Positions 1 to 10,596 of a stretch of 64,000 nucleotides of DNA are shown piece by piece; the first letter of the stretch is position 1, and every line of letters begins with the position of its first letter. The stretch covers positions 5,011,001 to 5,075,000 of the forward strand of contig NZ_VAWE01000001.1 of NCBI RefSeq assembly GCF_005795905.1, written 5' to 3'. Origin of the DNA: Streptomyces marianii (lineage in GTDB: Bacteria > Actinomycetota > Actinomycetes > Streptomycetales > Streptomycetaceae). The position numbers and the translations under genes were made by a program. The notes under the pieces are model-generated. The model was not told where the DNA came from and did no database searches. It was given only the letters and a program-made list of their open reading frames with translations.

Positions 1-284
1 CGCGCAAGCATCGCACCGAGAGCGAGCGGCTCGTGGAGTCGCTCACCCCGCGCGAGCGGGAGGTCCTGCGGTGCATGGTGGCCGGACTGGGCCGCAAGGC
101 GGTCGCGGAGCGGCTGTTCCTCTCCCCGCACACCGTGCGCACCCATATGCAGAACGTCCTGGGCAAGCTCGGAGTCCACTCGACCCTCGCCGCGGTGGCG
201 CTGGCCCGCCGGGCCGGGGTCGGCCCCGCAGAACTCGCGCCCTCAGCTGGGGACGTTGTCGAACGGGGCGGTCAACTGGCGTAG
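1..284 (+). CDS. LuxR/NarL-type DNA-binding regulator, C-terminal part (5' truncated by window)
   Basis: Only the last ~94 codons lie in the window; the reading frame is open from base 3. The visible part is a LuxR-type four-helix HTH: LTPREREVL, then the recognition helix region LFLSPHTVRTHMQNVLGKLGVHS. This family binds DNA as an output domain of response regulators or of larger sensor proteins, and the missing N terminus decides which. A GTG at 33 could begin a short ORF, but the HTH consensus already starts just upstream, so I treat the gene as entering from the left. Its last 42 bp overlap the end of the opposing MarR gene. Identity of the ligand or phosphorelay cannot be judged. Confidence 0.8.
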   Translation, partial: RKHRTESERLVESLTPREREVLRCMVAGLGRKAVAERLFLSPHTVRTHMQNVLGKLGVHSTLAAVALARRAGVGPAELAPSAGDVVERGGQLA

Positions 285-740
285 CAGACCGGCGAGTTCA
301 CCGCGCTCCGCACGGGACAGCTCCGCCAGGATCGCGCGTTCCTGGGCGAGCAGTCCGGCGAGCGCCTGATCGGCGCGGTCCCGCCCCTCGGCGGTGAGCC
401 GCACCAGCACACCGCGACGGTCGCTGGGATCGGGAAGCCGCTCGACCAGGCCCTTCTTGGCGAGCCGGTCGATGCGGTTGGTCATCGTGCCCGATGTGAC
501 CAGGGTCTGGGTGAGCAGCTGGCCGGGGGAGAGCTGGTAGGGCGCCCCCGCGCGCCGCAGCGACGTCAGGACGTCGAACTCCCAGGGCTCCAGATTGTGC
601 TCGGCGAAGGCGATCCTGCGCGCGCGGTCGAGGTGGCGCGCGAGTCTGGAGACGCGGCTGAGCACCTCGAGTGGCTCCACGTCGAGGTCGGGGCGCTCGC
701 GGCGCCAGGCAGCGACCAGTCGGTCGACCTCGTCCTCCAT
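243..740 (-). CDS. tamR: MarR-family regulator, probable TamR
   Basis: 165-aa winged-helix MarR protein, the usual length. The start chosen is the ATG at 740 (MEDEVDRLVAAW); longer upstream frames would run through the divergent promoter. Residues about 55-120 hold the wHTH (LTQTLVTSGTMTNRIDRLAKKGLVERLPDPSDRRGVLVRLT). The gene is divergent from tam, exactly the arrangement of Streptomyces coelicolor TamR, which represses trans-aconitate methyltransferase and releases DNA on binding citrate, isocitrate or aconitates. A 14-bp perfect palindrome lies in the spacer. Assignment as TamR rests on family plus synteny; ligand response is inferred. The 3' end overlaps the convergent LuxR-type gene by 42 bp. 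Confidence 0.82.
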   Translation of the reverse strand: MEDEVDRLVAAWRRERPDLDVEPLEVLSRVSRLARHLDRARRIAFAEHNLEPWEFDVLTSLRRAGAPYQLSPGQLLTQTLVTSGTMTNRIDRLAKKGLVERLPDPSDRRGVLVRLTAEGRDRADQALAGLLAQERAILAELSRAERGELAGLLRQLTAPFDNVPS

Positions 741-775
741 GACGATCAGTGTAAAGGGTCTGTCGACATGAAGTC

Positions 776-789
776 TCTTGACGTCAAGA
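776..789. promoter_or_regulatory. Palindromic operator between tamR and tam
   Basis: The 14-bp perfect inverted repeat TCTTGACGTCAAGA is centred at 782/783, 36 bp upstream of the tamR ATG and 84 bp upstream of tam. MarR dimers bind palindromes of this size in divergent spacers, so it is the obvious autoregulatory and tam-controlling site. Binding is inferred, not shown. Confidence 0.7.
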
Positions 790-872
790 TATGTTTGGAT
801 GGACCATTGGGCATGGTCGGGCCGGGGCCCCTGTTCCGGTTCCGATGAACGTTCCTGCAAGGGGGATCGAAC

Positions 873-1694
873 ATGCATTCCGTTCCAACCTGGGATCCAC
901 AGCAGTATCTCCGTCACTCAGGCCATCGAACCCGCCCGTTCCTCGATCTGCTCGGCCGTATACCCGAACTGCCCCACGGAAACCGCCCGCCTCGCATCGC
1001 CGACCTCGGCTGCGGCCCCGGCAACGTCACCGTGCTCCTCGCCGACCGGTGGCCGGACGCACGGATCACCGGATTCGACCTCTCACCCGAGATGCTCGCC
1101 CGCGCCGAGAAGGAGTACGCGGGCACCACCAGCGGCGGCGGCTGGATCGACTTCCGCCCTGCCGACGCCGCCCACTGGACCCCCGACGAGCCCTACGACC
1201 TCATCGTCTCCAACGCCGCGCTCCAGTGGGTGCCCAACCACCCCGAGTCCTTCGCCACCTGGGTCGACGGCCTCACGCCCGGCGGCACCCTCGCCTTCCA
1301 GGTGCCCGGCAACTTCACCTCGCCCAGCCACGCGCTGCTCGGCGAGCTCTGCGACACCCCGCAGTGGCGCGACCGCCTCGCCGACCAGGGGCGCCGCTTC
1401 GTCCACGTACTGGACCCGGCCGACTACCTCCTCCGGCTCGCCGACCTCGGCTGCGCCGCCGACACCTGGGAGACGACCTACCTCCAGCTGCTCACCGGCG
1501 AGGATCCCGTCCTGGACTGGGTGAAGGGCACCGCGCTGCGCCCGGTCCTCACCGCGCTCGACGGGGATGAGGAGGCCACCGACGAGTTCCTCTCCCAGTA
1601 CCGCGATCTGCTCCGCAAGGCCTATCCGCCCGGGCCGCACGGAACGGTCTTCCCGTTCCGCCGCATCTTCGCCGTGGCCCGCAAGCCGCTGTAG
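873..1694 (+). CDS. tam: Trans-aconitate 2-methyltransferase
   Basis: 273-aa class I SAM methyltransferase. The N terminus (TWDPQQYL) and the motif I loop IADLGCGPGNVT at about residues 47-58 are characteristic, followed by an acidic residue for SAM ribose (GFDLSPEML) and a motif IV region (YDLIVSNAALQWV). Tam methylates trans-aconitate, a spontaneous by-product of cis-aconitate that inhibits aconitase, so it protects the TCA cycle in the cytoplasm. The ATG at 873 follows a purine-rich GGGGGAT. The divergent tamR and the palindrome between them suggest derepression when citrate or aconitate build up, for example when aconitase is damaged by oxidants. Confidence 0.88.
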   Translation: MHSVPTWDPQQYLRHSGHRTRPFLDLLGRIPELPHGNRPPRIADLGCGPGNVTVLLADRWPDARITGFDLSPEMLARAEKEYAGTTSGGGWIDFRPADAAHWTPDEPYDLIVSNAALQWVPNHPESFATWVDGLTPGGTLAFQVPGNFTSPSHALLGELCDTPQWRDRLADQGRRFVHVLDPADYLLRLADLGCAADTWETTYLQLLTGEDPVLDWVKGTALRPVLTALDGDEEATDEFLSQYRDLLRKAYPPGPHGTVFPFRRIFAVARKPL

Positions 1695-1719
1695 GCCCGT
1701 AGGGAAGGGACACGTCCCT

Positions 1720-2082
1720 GTGCTGACCACTCTTGACCACGTCCAGCTCGCCATGCCCGCGGGCTCCGAGGAAGCCCTGCGGGCGTACTACGGCGGCGCT
1801 CTGGGGATGACCGAGATCGCCAAGCCGCCGTCGCTCGCCGTCCGCGGCGGCTGCTGGTTCCGGACCGGCGACGTCCAGCTGCACCTCGGCGTCGACCCCG
1901 AGTTCCGGCCCGCGCGCAAGGCCCATCCGGGGCTGCGGGTGACCGCTATCGAGACGTTCGCCGAGCGCCTGCTCGCCCACGGCGCCGAGGTCGTCTGGGA
2001 CGAGGCGCTGCCTGGCCACCGCCGCTTCTTCTCGAAGGACCCGGTGGGCAACCGGCTGGAGTTCCTGGAACCGGTGGAGTGA
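1720..2082 (+). CDS. VOC/glyoxalase-fold protein
   Basis: 120-aa single-chain vicinal-oxygen-chelate fold: LDHVQLAMPAGSEEALRAYYGGALGMTEI at the start and DPVGNRLEFLEPVE at the end, with His-7-like and Glu-type metal positions visible. The GTG at 1720 has AGGGAAGGGA 10 bp upstream; the frame upstream overlaps tam and is ignored. It lies 25 bp after tam, probably in the same transcript. VOC proteins include glyoxalase I, dioxygenases and fosfomycin/bleomycin resistance proteins; nothing here specifies the substrate. Confidence 0.8.
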   Translation: MLTTLDHVQLAMPAGSEEALRAYYGGALGMTEIAKPPSLAVRGGCWFRTGDVQLHLGVDPEFRPARKAHPGLRVTAIETFAERLLAHGAEVVWDEALPGHRRFFSKDPVGNRLEFLEPVE

Positions 2083-2148
2083 CCGGCCCGGCCGCCCGGC
2101 CGGCGTCCCTCCCGCGACGAGCGGCGAACCGGACGCCGGCCGGACGCG

Positions 2149-2357
2149 GTGTCCGCTGGGGGATCGGCGCGGTGCGGGTGCGGAGATCGGCGCGGTGTCC
2201 GCCGGGGGGTCGGTGCGGTGCGGGTGCGGAGATCGGCGCGGTGTCCGCTGGGGGGTCGGTGCGGTGCGGGTGCGGAGATCGGCGCGGTGTCCGCTGGGGG
2301 GTCGGTGCGGTGCGGGTGCGGAGATCGGCGCGGTGTCCGCCGGGGGGTCGGCGCGGC
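2149..2357. repeat. 46-bp tandem repeat, four full copies plus a partial
   Basis: The phrase GTGTCCGC recurs at 2149, 2195, 2241, 2287 and 2333, giving an exact 46-bp period; copies differ only at a few positions (GCT/GCC, GGA/GGG). The period is not a multiple of three, so this is not a coding repeat. It fills the 3' spacer between the VOC gene and the convergent TetR gene. Confidence 0.9.
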
Positions 2358-2401
2358 GCGTGGGCGTCATTCCGTGCACCCCGCCTCGCCGTGCACGCCC
2401 C

Positions 2402-2450
2402 CGACGCGACGCGACGCGACGCGACGCGACGCGACGAAACGAAACGCGAC
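2402..2450. repeat. Pentanucleotide (CGACG)n microsatellite
   Basis: About seven perfect CGACG units followed by two AAACG variants and one more CGAC. It sits in the same spacer as the 46-bp repeats, 20 bp from the 3' end of the TetR gene, and is likely to vary in copy number by slippage. Confidence 0.85.
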
Positions 2451-2470
2451 CCGCCGCGCGCCGCAGCCGC

Positions 2471-3148
2471 TCAGCTCTTGCGGTGTCCTATCAGCCGCGG
2501 CTTCTGCTCCAGCCCGTCCAGCCCGTGCCAGGCCAGGTTCACCAGGTGCGCCGCGACCTCCGCCTTCTTCGGCTTGCGGACGTCCAGCCACCACTGACCC
2601 GTCAGCGCCACCATCCCCACCAGCGCCTGCGCGTACAGCGGCGCCAGCTTCGGGTCGAAGCCGCGGGCCTTGAACTCAAGGCCCAGGATGTCCTCGACCT
2701 GCGTGGCGATGTCGCTGATCAGCGACGCGAACGTACCCGTGGACTGGGCGACCGGCGAATCACGGACCAGGATGCGGAAACCGTCCGTGTAGGTCTCGAT
2801 GTAGTCCAGCAGCGCGAACGCCGCCTGCTCCAGCAGCTCCCTCGGATGCCCCGCGGTCAGAGCCCCGGTCACCATGTCCAGCAGCTGGCGCATCTCCCGG
2901 TCGACCACGACCGCGTACAGCCCCTCCTTGCCGCCGAAGTGCTCGTACACCACCGGCTTGGAGACCCCGGCCTTCGCCGCGATCTCCTCCACCGACGTGC
3001 CCTCGAAGCCCTTCGCCGCGAAAAGCGTGCGACCGATGTCGAGCAGCTGCTGGCGGCGCTCCGCCCCGGTCATCCGGACCCTGCGCCCACGCCGGGGCTT
3101 CTCACTGCTGCTGGTGCTGCTGCCGTCGATCGCCACGCCCTCAATCAT
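2471..3148 (-). CDS. TetR-family regulator coupled to the desaturase
   Basis: 225 aa. After a basic low-complexity N terminus the TetR HTH spans about residues 28-74 (ERRQQLLDIGRTLFAAKGFEGTSVEEIAAKAGVSKPVVYEHFGGKEGLY). The C-terminal helical half (TETYTDGFRILVRDSP, GMVALTGQWWLD) resembles actinobacterial TetR proteins found next to acyl-lipid desaturases. The start ATG at 3148 overlaps the desaturase stop in ATGA, so the two are translationally coupled in one operon. It probably senses an acyl-CoA and controls the operon through the double palindrome at 4169-4195; ligand and target are inferred. Confidence 0.85.
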   Translation of the reverse strand: MIEGVAIDGSSTSSSEKPRRGRRVRMTGAERRQQLLDIGRTLFAAKGFEGTSVEEIAAKAGVSKPVVYEHFGGKEGLYAVVVDREMRQLLDMVTGALTAGHPRELLEQAAFALLDYIETYTDGFRILVRDSPVAQSTGTFASLISDIATQVEDILGLEFKARGFDPKLAPLYAQALVGMVALTGQWWLDVRKPKKAEVAAHLVNLAWHGLDGLEQKPRLIGHRKS

Positions 3149-4125
3149 GCCGCCTCCGCGGCTTCCTTCCGGCGCCGGGCGGCAATCCGGTCCGCACTCG
3201 GCCAGCGCACGTCGTACGCCCAGCCCGCCTTCTCGAACCAGCGGATCAGCCGGGCGCTGGAGTCGATCTGCCCGCGCTCGACGCCGTGCCGGGCGCTCGT
3301 CGGGTCGGCGTGGTGCAGGTTGTGCCAGGACTCACCGCACGACAGCACAGCGAGCCACCACACGTTGCCCGAACGGTCGCGCGACTTGAACGGGCGCTTG
3401 CCGACCGCGTGGCAGATCGAGTTGATCGACCACGTCACGTGGTGCAGCAGTGCGACCCGCACCAGCGAGCCCCAGAAGAACGCGGTGAACGCGCCCCACC
3501 ACGACATCGTCACCAGACCGCCGACCAGCGGGGGGATGGCCAGGGACACGATCGTCCAGATCACGAACTGGCGCGAGATCGCCCGGAGCGCCGGGTCCTT
3601 GATCAGGTCGGGCGCGTACTTCTGCTGCGGCGTCTGCTCCTCGTCGAACATCCAGCCGATGTGTGCCCACCACAGGCCCTTCATCAGTGCCGGGACCGTC
3701 TCGCCGAAACGCCACGGCGAGTGCGGGTCGCCCTCGGCGTCGGAGAACCTGTGGTGCTTGCGGTGGTCGGCCACCCAGCGCACCAGGGGGCCTTCCACGG
3801 CCAGCGATCCCATGATCGCCAGCGCGATCCGCAGTGGCCGCCTGGCCTTGAAGGAGCCGTGGGTGAAGTAGCGGTGGAAGCCGATCGTGATGCCGTGGCA
3901 GCCGATGAAGTACATCGCCACCAGCAGGCCGAGGTCGAGCCAGCTCACACCCCAGCCCCACGCCAGCGGGATCGCCGCCAGGAGCGCGAGGAAGGGCACC
4001 GTGATGAACATCAGCAGGGCGATCTGCTCGATCGAACGCTTGCTGTCGCCGCCCAGCGTGGCGGAGGGGAGATCGGGTGCGGACGACTTCCGGGCGTCGT
4101 CGATCACATCGGGACTCGTGGTCAT
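3145..4125 (-). CDS. Membrane acyl-CoA/acyl-lipid desaturase (delta-9 type)
   Basis: 326-aa integral membrane di-iron desaturase. The three histidine boxes are intact: HRYFTH, HRKHH (in VADHRKHHRFSDAEGDPHSP) and HNLHH (SCGESWHNLHHADPTS). Hydrophobic stretches at about 35-75 and 190-230 fit the four-helix topology. It inserts a cis double bond in saturated acyl chains and so tunes membrane fluidity, using electrons from ferredoxin or a cytochrome-type partner not encoded here. It is first in a two-gene operon with the TetR regulator, and tandem inverted repeats sit in its leader. Substrate (acyl-CoA versus phospholipid) cannot be told from sequence. Confidence 0.92.
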   Translation of the reverse strand: MTTSPDVIDDARKSSAPDLPSATLGGDSKRSIEQIALLMFITVPFLALLAAIPLAWGWGVSWLDLGLLVAMYFIGCHGITIGFHRYFTHGSFKARRPLRIALAIMGSLAVEGPLVRWVADHRKHHRFSDAEGDPHSPWRFGETVPALMKGLWWAHIGWMFDEEQTPQQKYAPDLIKDPALRAISRQFVIWTIVSLAIPPLVGGLVTMSWWGAFTAFFWGSLVRVALLHHVTWSINSICHAVGKRPFKSRDRSGNVWWLAVLSCGESWHNLHHADPTSARHGVERGQIDSSARLIRWFEKAGWAYDVRWPSADRIAARRRKEAAEAA

Positions 4126-4168
4126 GGGGTGTCCCCTGGGGGGTGAGGGTGTGGCTGAACCATCCGGC

Positions 4169-4195
4169 TACGGAACCGTAACCTACGGGGTCGTA
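4169..4195. promoter_or_regulatory. Tandem inverted repeats upstream of desaturase-tetR operon
   Basis: Two palindromes sit side by side: TACGG-AA-CCGTA at 4169-4180 and TACG-GGGT-CGTA at 4184-4195, centres 15 bp apart, 44-70 bp upstream of the desaturase start. Paired sites at this spacing are typical for two TetR dimers on one stretch of DNA; the adjacent TetR gene is the natural candidate binder. Confidence 0.7.
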
Positions 4196-4341
4196 AGTAT
4201 GGCAGCGCGAAACCTCGCGGCAAGAGGGCGGTGGACAACGCCGAGTGAACGGACACCTATCCTTGGAGTCGTCGGACAGCGTGGTCCGCAAAGCCTCCGG
4301 AAACCTCCAGACGTGCTCAAACACTGCAAGGAGCCGCACCT

Positions 4342-7071
<2,730 letters not shown>

Positions 7072-7094
7072 CGCCCCGCTCCGCCCCGACGGCA

Positions 7095-7123
7095 GGGGGC
7101 CCGGGAACCCCTCCCGGGCCCCC
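7095..7123 (+). terminator. Hairpin terminator after ppc
   Basis: Perfect 12-bp arms GGGGGCCCGGGA/TCCCGGGCCCCC with a 5-nt loop, 24 bp after the ppc stop. There is no U-tract, as usual in high-GC genomes. Confidence 0.75.
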
Positions 7124-7159
7124 GGACTCGTTTCCGGGCTCCGTTGTCCTTCCGGAGCC

Positions 7160-7290
7160 CGGGCTCGCTTCCGGGTCCCGGGCACTTCCGGGCCGTCGCT
7201 TTCCGGGCCCCGGGCACTTCCGGGCCGTCGCTTTCCGGGCCCCGAGCACTTCCGGACCGTCGCTTTCCGGGCCCCGGGCCGTTTCCGGCT
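7160..7290. repeat. 32-bp tandem repeat downstream of ppc
   Basis: GCACTTCCGG recurs at 7182, 7214 and 7246 (32-bp period), with degenerate units on either side; each unit contains CTTTCCGGGCCCCG. About 3.5 copies fill the 400-bp spacer between the convergent ppc and membrane-protein genes. The rest of that spacer (7290-7469) is GC-rich with no convincing ORF. Confidence 0.85.
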
Positions 7291-7469
7291 CCCGCGCCCT
7301 TCCGGGCGGGGCCACCCATCCGCTCCGCGGCGAGCCGAGGGGCAGGCGCCGGTGCCGCAGCCGGTATCGCCGAACGGGGGGCGGTGCGTGCCCGGTAGAC
7401 GCGGGTCCTGGGCGGGCAGGGGCTGTCCGGCATCCGGCCCGCCGGGGCGGGAGGGGATCCTCAGAGCGC

Positions 7470-7940
7470 TCAGAGCGCGAAGAACGCGCCCACCAGCAAC
7501 ACCCCGCCCGCGGCGGCCGTCGCCCAAGCCGTCCGGGCCATCCGCAGACCGCCGCCGATCACACAGGCGGCGAGCAGCAGCGCACCGCCCAGGGGCAGCC
7601 ACGCATGCAGCACCCCGGGCCAGCCGGTGCGCACGACCTCGTCCGTGCCCGGCTTCACCACCACGGCGAGCTCCGCGCCCTCGGCCACCGCCACCGACCG
7701 CTCGATGACCATGCCCGACCGCGCGCCGCCCGGCCCATCGGGGTCGTACGGGCCCGTGCACGTCTTCTCGCCGCAGTCGGCGACGGTGAGCGTCCCGTGC
7801 TCACGCCCCTTGGACAGCAGCACGTGCTGGGCAGTGCCCCAGGACGACCAGAAGCCGGCGACGAGCAGCAGAAGCGCCACCGCGGCCATGGACACACGGC
7901 GGCCGTGGTCGAGCATCCGGCCGGAGGAGTTCCGCTTCAT
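7470..7940 (-). CDS. Small membrane protein with extracytoplasmic loop
   Basis: 156 aa from the ATG at 7940 (MKRNSSGRMLDHGRR; AAGGA 9 bp upstream), preferred over the farther upstream start. A first membrane helix lies at about 17-35 (MAAVALLLLVAGFWSSW). An outside loop of some 75 residues with two cysteines (ADCGEKTCTG) follows, then two C-terminal helices (LPLGGALLLAACVIGGG and AWATAAAGGVLLVGAFFAL). It is a conserved-hypothetical neighbour of pth/ppc in Streptomyces. Function unknown; the paired cysteines could form an extracellular disulfide. Confidence 0.75.
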   Translation of the reverse strand: MKRNSSGRMLDHGRRVSMAAVALLLLVAGFWSSWGTAQHVLLSKGREHGTLTVADCGEKTCTGPYDPDGPGGARSGMVIERSVAVAEGAELAVVVKPGTDEVVRTGWPGVLHAWLPLGGALLLAACVIGGGLRMARTAWATAAAGGVLLVGAFFAL

Positions 7941-8005
7941 GGGGCGCGATCCTTCGGCACCCGACCGCACCCGGTCAACTCATGGCCAGCGCTATGGGGT
8001 GCTTG

Positions 8006-8605
8006 TCAGGAGTTGTACGCACTCTGCGCGCGCTCCAGCCCCTCCGTCACCAGACACTCCACCGAATCCGCCCCGCGGTCCACGAAATAGTCCAGCTCCT
8101 TGCGCTCGGCACCGGAGAAGTCCTTCAGCACGAAGTCCGCCACCTGCATCCGCCCCGGCGGACGCCCGATGCCGAACCGCACCCGGTGGTAGTCCGAACC
8201 CATCGCCTTCGTCATCGACTTCAGCCCGTTGTGCCCGTTGTCACCGCCGCCCAGCTTCAGCCGCAGCACCCCGAAATCGATGTCCAGCTCGTCGTGCACC
8301 GCCACCACGTGCGCCGTCGGAACCTTGTAGAAGTCCCGCAACGCCACCACAGGACCACCCGAAAGATTCATGTACGACATCGGCTTCGCCAGGATCACCC
8401 GCCGGCTTCCCGGACCGGCCGGACCGATCCGGCCCTCCACCACCTGAGCCTGCGCCTTGGCCGCCCGCTTGAACTTCCCGCCCATCCGCTCCGCGAGCAG
8501 GTCCGCGACCATGAACCCCACGTTGTGGCGGTTCCCCGCGTAACCCGGCCCCGGATTGCCCAGCCCCACCACCAGCCAGGGCGCGTTGGCGTCGACCGTC
8601 GTCAT
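8006..8605 (-). CDS. pth: Peptidyl-tRNA hydrolase
   Basis: 199 aa. The family hallmarks are all present: [19 protein letters not shown] with catalytic His27, [11 protein letters not shown], and [27 protein letters not shown] with the catalytic Asp region. It cleaves peptidyl-tRNAs dropped from stalled ribosomes and recycles tRNA. It lies downstream of rplY on the same strand with a strong hairpin between, so it receives readthrough or has its own promoter. Confidence 0.96.
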   Translation of the reverse strand: MTTVDANAPWLVVGLGNPGPGYAGNRHNVGFMVADLLAERMGGKFKRAAKAQAQVVEGRIGPAGPGSRRVILAKPMSYMNLSGGPVVALRDFYKVPTAHVVAVHDELDIDFGVLRLKLGGGDNGHNGLKSMTKAMGSDYHRVRFGIGRPPGRMQVADFVLKDFSGAERKELDYFVDRGADSVECLVTEGLERAQSAYNS

Positions 8606-8647
8606 GAACGTCTCCTCGAGTCCGCAAACGAGTCCGAAGAACAGAGA

Positions 8648-8681
8648 ACGGGGTGGCGGGCCGCGCGGCCCGCCACCCCGT
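8648..8681 (-). terminator. Long hairpin between rplY and pth
   Basis: A perfect inverted repeat with about 15-17 paired bases per arm around a GCGC turn, starting 18 bp after the rplY stop. It probably ends or attenuates rplY transcription before pth and balances ribosomal protein against hydrolase. Confidence 0.8.
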
Positions 8682-8698
8682 CAAGCAGAGCGTACGGC

Positions 8699-9310
8699 TC
8701 AGGCCTCGGCGCCCTCGCCGGCCACGGCCTCGCCTGCCTCGGCCTCCTCGGCCTCGCCGACAGGCTCCTCGGCCTGCGCGGCCAGGACCTGCAGCACGAC
8801 CGCGTCCTCGTCCACGGCCAGGGAGACGCCCTTCGGCAGCTCGACGTCCTTGGCGTGGACGGAGGCGCCGGCCTCCAGACCCTCGACGGACACCGTGAAG
8901 GACTCGGGGATGTGGGTGGCCTCGGCCTCGACCGGCAGCGCGTTCAGCACGTGCTCCAGCAGGTTGCCGCCGGGGGCCAGCTCGCCCTCGGCGTGCACCG
9001 GAACCTCGACCGTGACCTTCTCGCCACGCTTCACCAGCAGCAGGTCCACGTGCTCCAGGAAGCCCTTCAGCGGGTCGCGCTGCGCCGCCTTCGGGATGGC
9101 CAGCTCCTTCTTGCCCTCGATGTCCAGCGCGAGCAGGACGTTCGGGGTACGCAGTGCCAGCAGCAGGTCGTGGCCGGGCAGCGTCACGTGGATCGGGTCC
9201 GAGCCGTGACCGTAGAGAACGCCGGGAACCTTGTTGTCGCGACGGATGCGCCGGGCGGCGCCCTTGCCGAACTCGCTGCGGAGCTCCGCGGAAATCTTCA
9301 CCTCGGACAT
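8699..9310 (-). CDS. rplY: 50S ribosomal protein L25, CTC form
   Basis: 203 aa from the ATG at 9310 (MSEVKISAELRSEFGKG; GAGGAGTG just upstream). The N-terminal half is the 5S-rRNA-binding L25 fold (RRIRRDNKVPGVLYGHGSDPIHV). The second half is the TL5/CTC beta domain (VPVHAEGELAPGGNLLEHVLNALPVEAEATHIPES) and the end is an acidic E/A-rich tail. It is transcribed leftwards after prs. Confidence 0.95.
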   Translation of the reverse strand: MSEVKISAELRSEFGKGAARRIRRDNKVPGVLYGHGSDPIHVTLPGHDLLLALRTPNVLLALDIEGKKELAIPKAAQRDPLKGFLEHVDLLLVKRGEKVTVEVPVHAEGELAPGGNLLEHVLNALPVEAEATHIPESFTVSVEGLEAGASVHAKDVELPKGVSLAVDEDAVVLQVLAAQAEEPVGEAEEAEAGEAVAGEGAEA

Positions 9311-9412
9311 GTGCACTCCTCGTATGCGGTGACGAACATGAACAGTCACCCGGCCACGACTGGCCTGCTACGAAGAGCGCGTCGATAACGGACCGCCGTA
9401 CCGAAACGGGTA

Positions 9413-9460
9413 CGGCCTCCCTCGCCGAGCAACCCGATGAGTCTACCCGGAGGGAGGCCG
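9413..9460 (-). terminator. Hairpin between prs and rplY
   Basis: Arms CGGCCTCCCTC (9413-9423) and GAGGGAGGCCG (9450-9460), perfectly complementary over 11 bp with a 26-nt loop, placed 45 bp after the prs stop. A weaker candidate than its neighbours because of the loop length. Confidence 0.55.
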
Positions 9461-9504
9461 CAGCCTAAATCGATCTCCGATCGCGCGGTGCTGCCGCCCG
9501 TCGG

Positions 9505-10479
9505 CTACTGCTCCTCGAACAGGCTCGTCACCGAGCCGTCCTCGAAGACCTCACGCACCGCACGGGCGATCGTCGGCGCGATCGACAGGACCGTGATCTT
9601 GTCCAGCTCCAGATTGCTCGGGTCCGGCAGCGTGTCCGTGAACACGAACTCGCTCACCTTCGAGTTCTTCAGCCGGTCCGCGGCGGGACCCGACAGCACA
9701 CCGTGCGTGGCCGTGACGATGACGTCCTCCGCACCGTGCGCGAACAGCGCCTCCGCGGCCGCGCAGATCGTGCCGCCGGTGTCGATCATGTCGTCGACCA
9801 GGACGCAGACCCGGCCCTCGACGTTGCCCACGACCTCGTGGACCGTCACCTGGTTCGCCACGTCCTTGTCGCGGCGCTTGTGGACGATCGCCAGCGGTGC
9901 GTCCAGGCGGTCGCACCAGCGGTCCGCCACCCGTACCCGGCCGGCGTCCGGGGACACCACCGTCAGCTTCGAGCGGTCGACCTTCGCACCGACGTAGTCG
10001 GCCAGCAGCGGCAGCGCGAACAGGTGATCCACCGGACCGTCGAAGAAGCCCTGGATCTGGTCCGTGTGCAGATCCACCGTGAGGATCCGGTCCGCACCGG
10101 CCGTCTTCATCAGATCCGCCACCAGGCGCGCCGAGATCGGCTCACGGCCGCGGTGCTTCTTGTCCTGACGGGCGTAACCGTAGAACGGCAGGATCACCGT
10201 GATGCTCCGCGCGGAGGCCCGCTTCAGAGCATCGATCATGATCAACTGTTCCATGATCCATTTGTTGATGGGAGCCGTGTGGCTCTGCATCAGGAAGCAG
10301 TCCGCGCCACGCGCCGACTCCTGGAAACGAACGTAGATCTCACCATTGGCGAAATCGAAGGCCTTCGTCGGCACTATGCCGACACCCAGCTGATGGGCGA
10401 CCTCCTCGGCCAGCTCGGGGTGGGCGCGGCCGGAGAAGAGCATCAGCTTCTTCTCGCCGGTCGTCTTGATCCCGGTCAC
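9505..10479 (-). CDS. prs: Ribose-phosphate pyrophosphokinase (PRPP synthase)
   Basis: 324-aa class I PRPP synthase: FANGEIYVRFQESARGADCFL near the N terminus, catalytic flexible loop YGYARQDKKHRGREPISA, divalent-cation site VDLHTDQIQGFF, ribose-5-phosphate/PRPP loop VCVLVDDMIDTGGTI. It makes PRPP from ATP and ribose-5-phosphate for nucleotide, His and Trp synthesis. The GTG start at 10479 has GAGGAGA 9 bp upstream. It follows glmU with 117 bp between, a conserved actinobacterial pairing. Confidence 0.96.
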   Translation of the reverse strand: MTGIKTTGEKKLMLFSGRAHPELAEEVAHQLGVGIVPTKAFDFANGEIYVRFQESARGADCFLMQSHTAPINKWIMEQLIMIDALKRASARSITVILPFYGYARQDKKHRGREPISARLVADLMKTAGADRILTVDLHTDQIQGFFDGPVDHLFALPLLADYVGAKVDRSKLTVVSPDAGRVRVADRWCDRLDAPLAIVHKRRDKDVANQVTVHEVVGNVEGRVCVLVDDMIDTGGTICAAAEALFAHGAEDVIVTATHGVLSGPAADRLKNSKVSEFVFTDTLPDPSNLELDKITVLSIAPTIARAVREVFEDGSVTSLFEEQ

Positions 10480-10596
10480 AGCACTGTCTCCTCAGACGTG
10501 TTCTCTGCTGCTGATCCGCCCGTCCCTGGTTGCGGCGAGCCAGCCGAATCGTGTGCACGTATCACGGTACGCCGAGATTGACGCACCCGTTCCTGG

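Noticed and set aside
2149..2357. CRISPR-like array
   Set aside because: Units are contiguous 46-bp tandem copies without unique spacers, and no cas genes are present.
2195..3871. 558-aa plus-strand ORF beginning in the 46-bp repeats
   Set aside because: The repeat period is not a multiple of three and the ORF then runs antisense to the TetR and desaturase genes.
9413..9460. Ribosomal-protein autoregulatory leader for rplY
   Set aside because: The hairpin has a 26-nt loop and follows prs; it fits a weak terminator and shows no resemblance to a known L25-binding structure.
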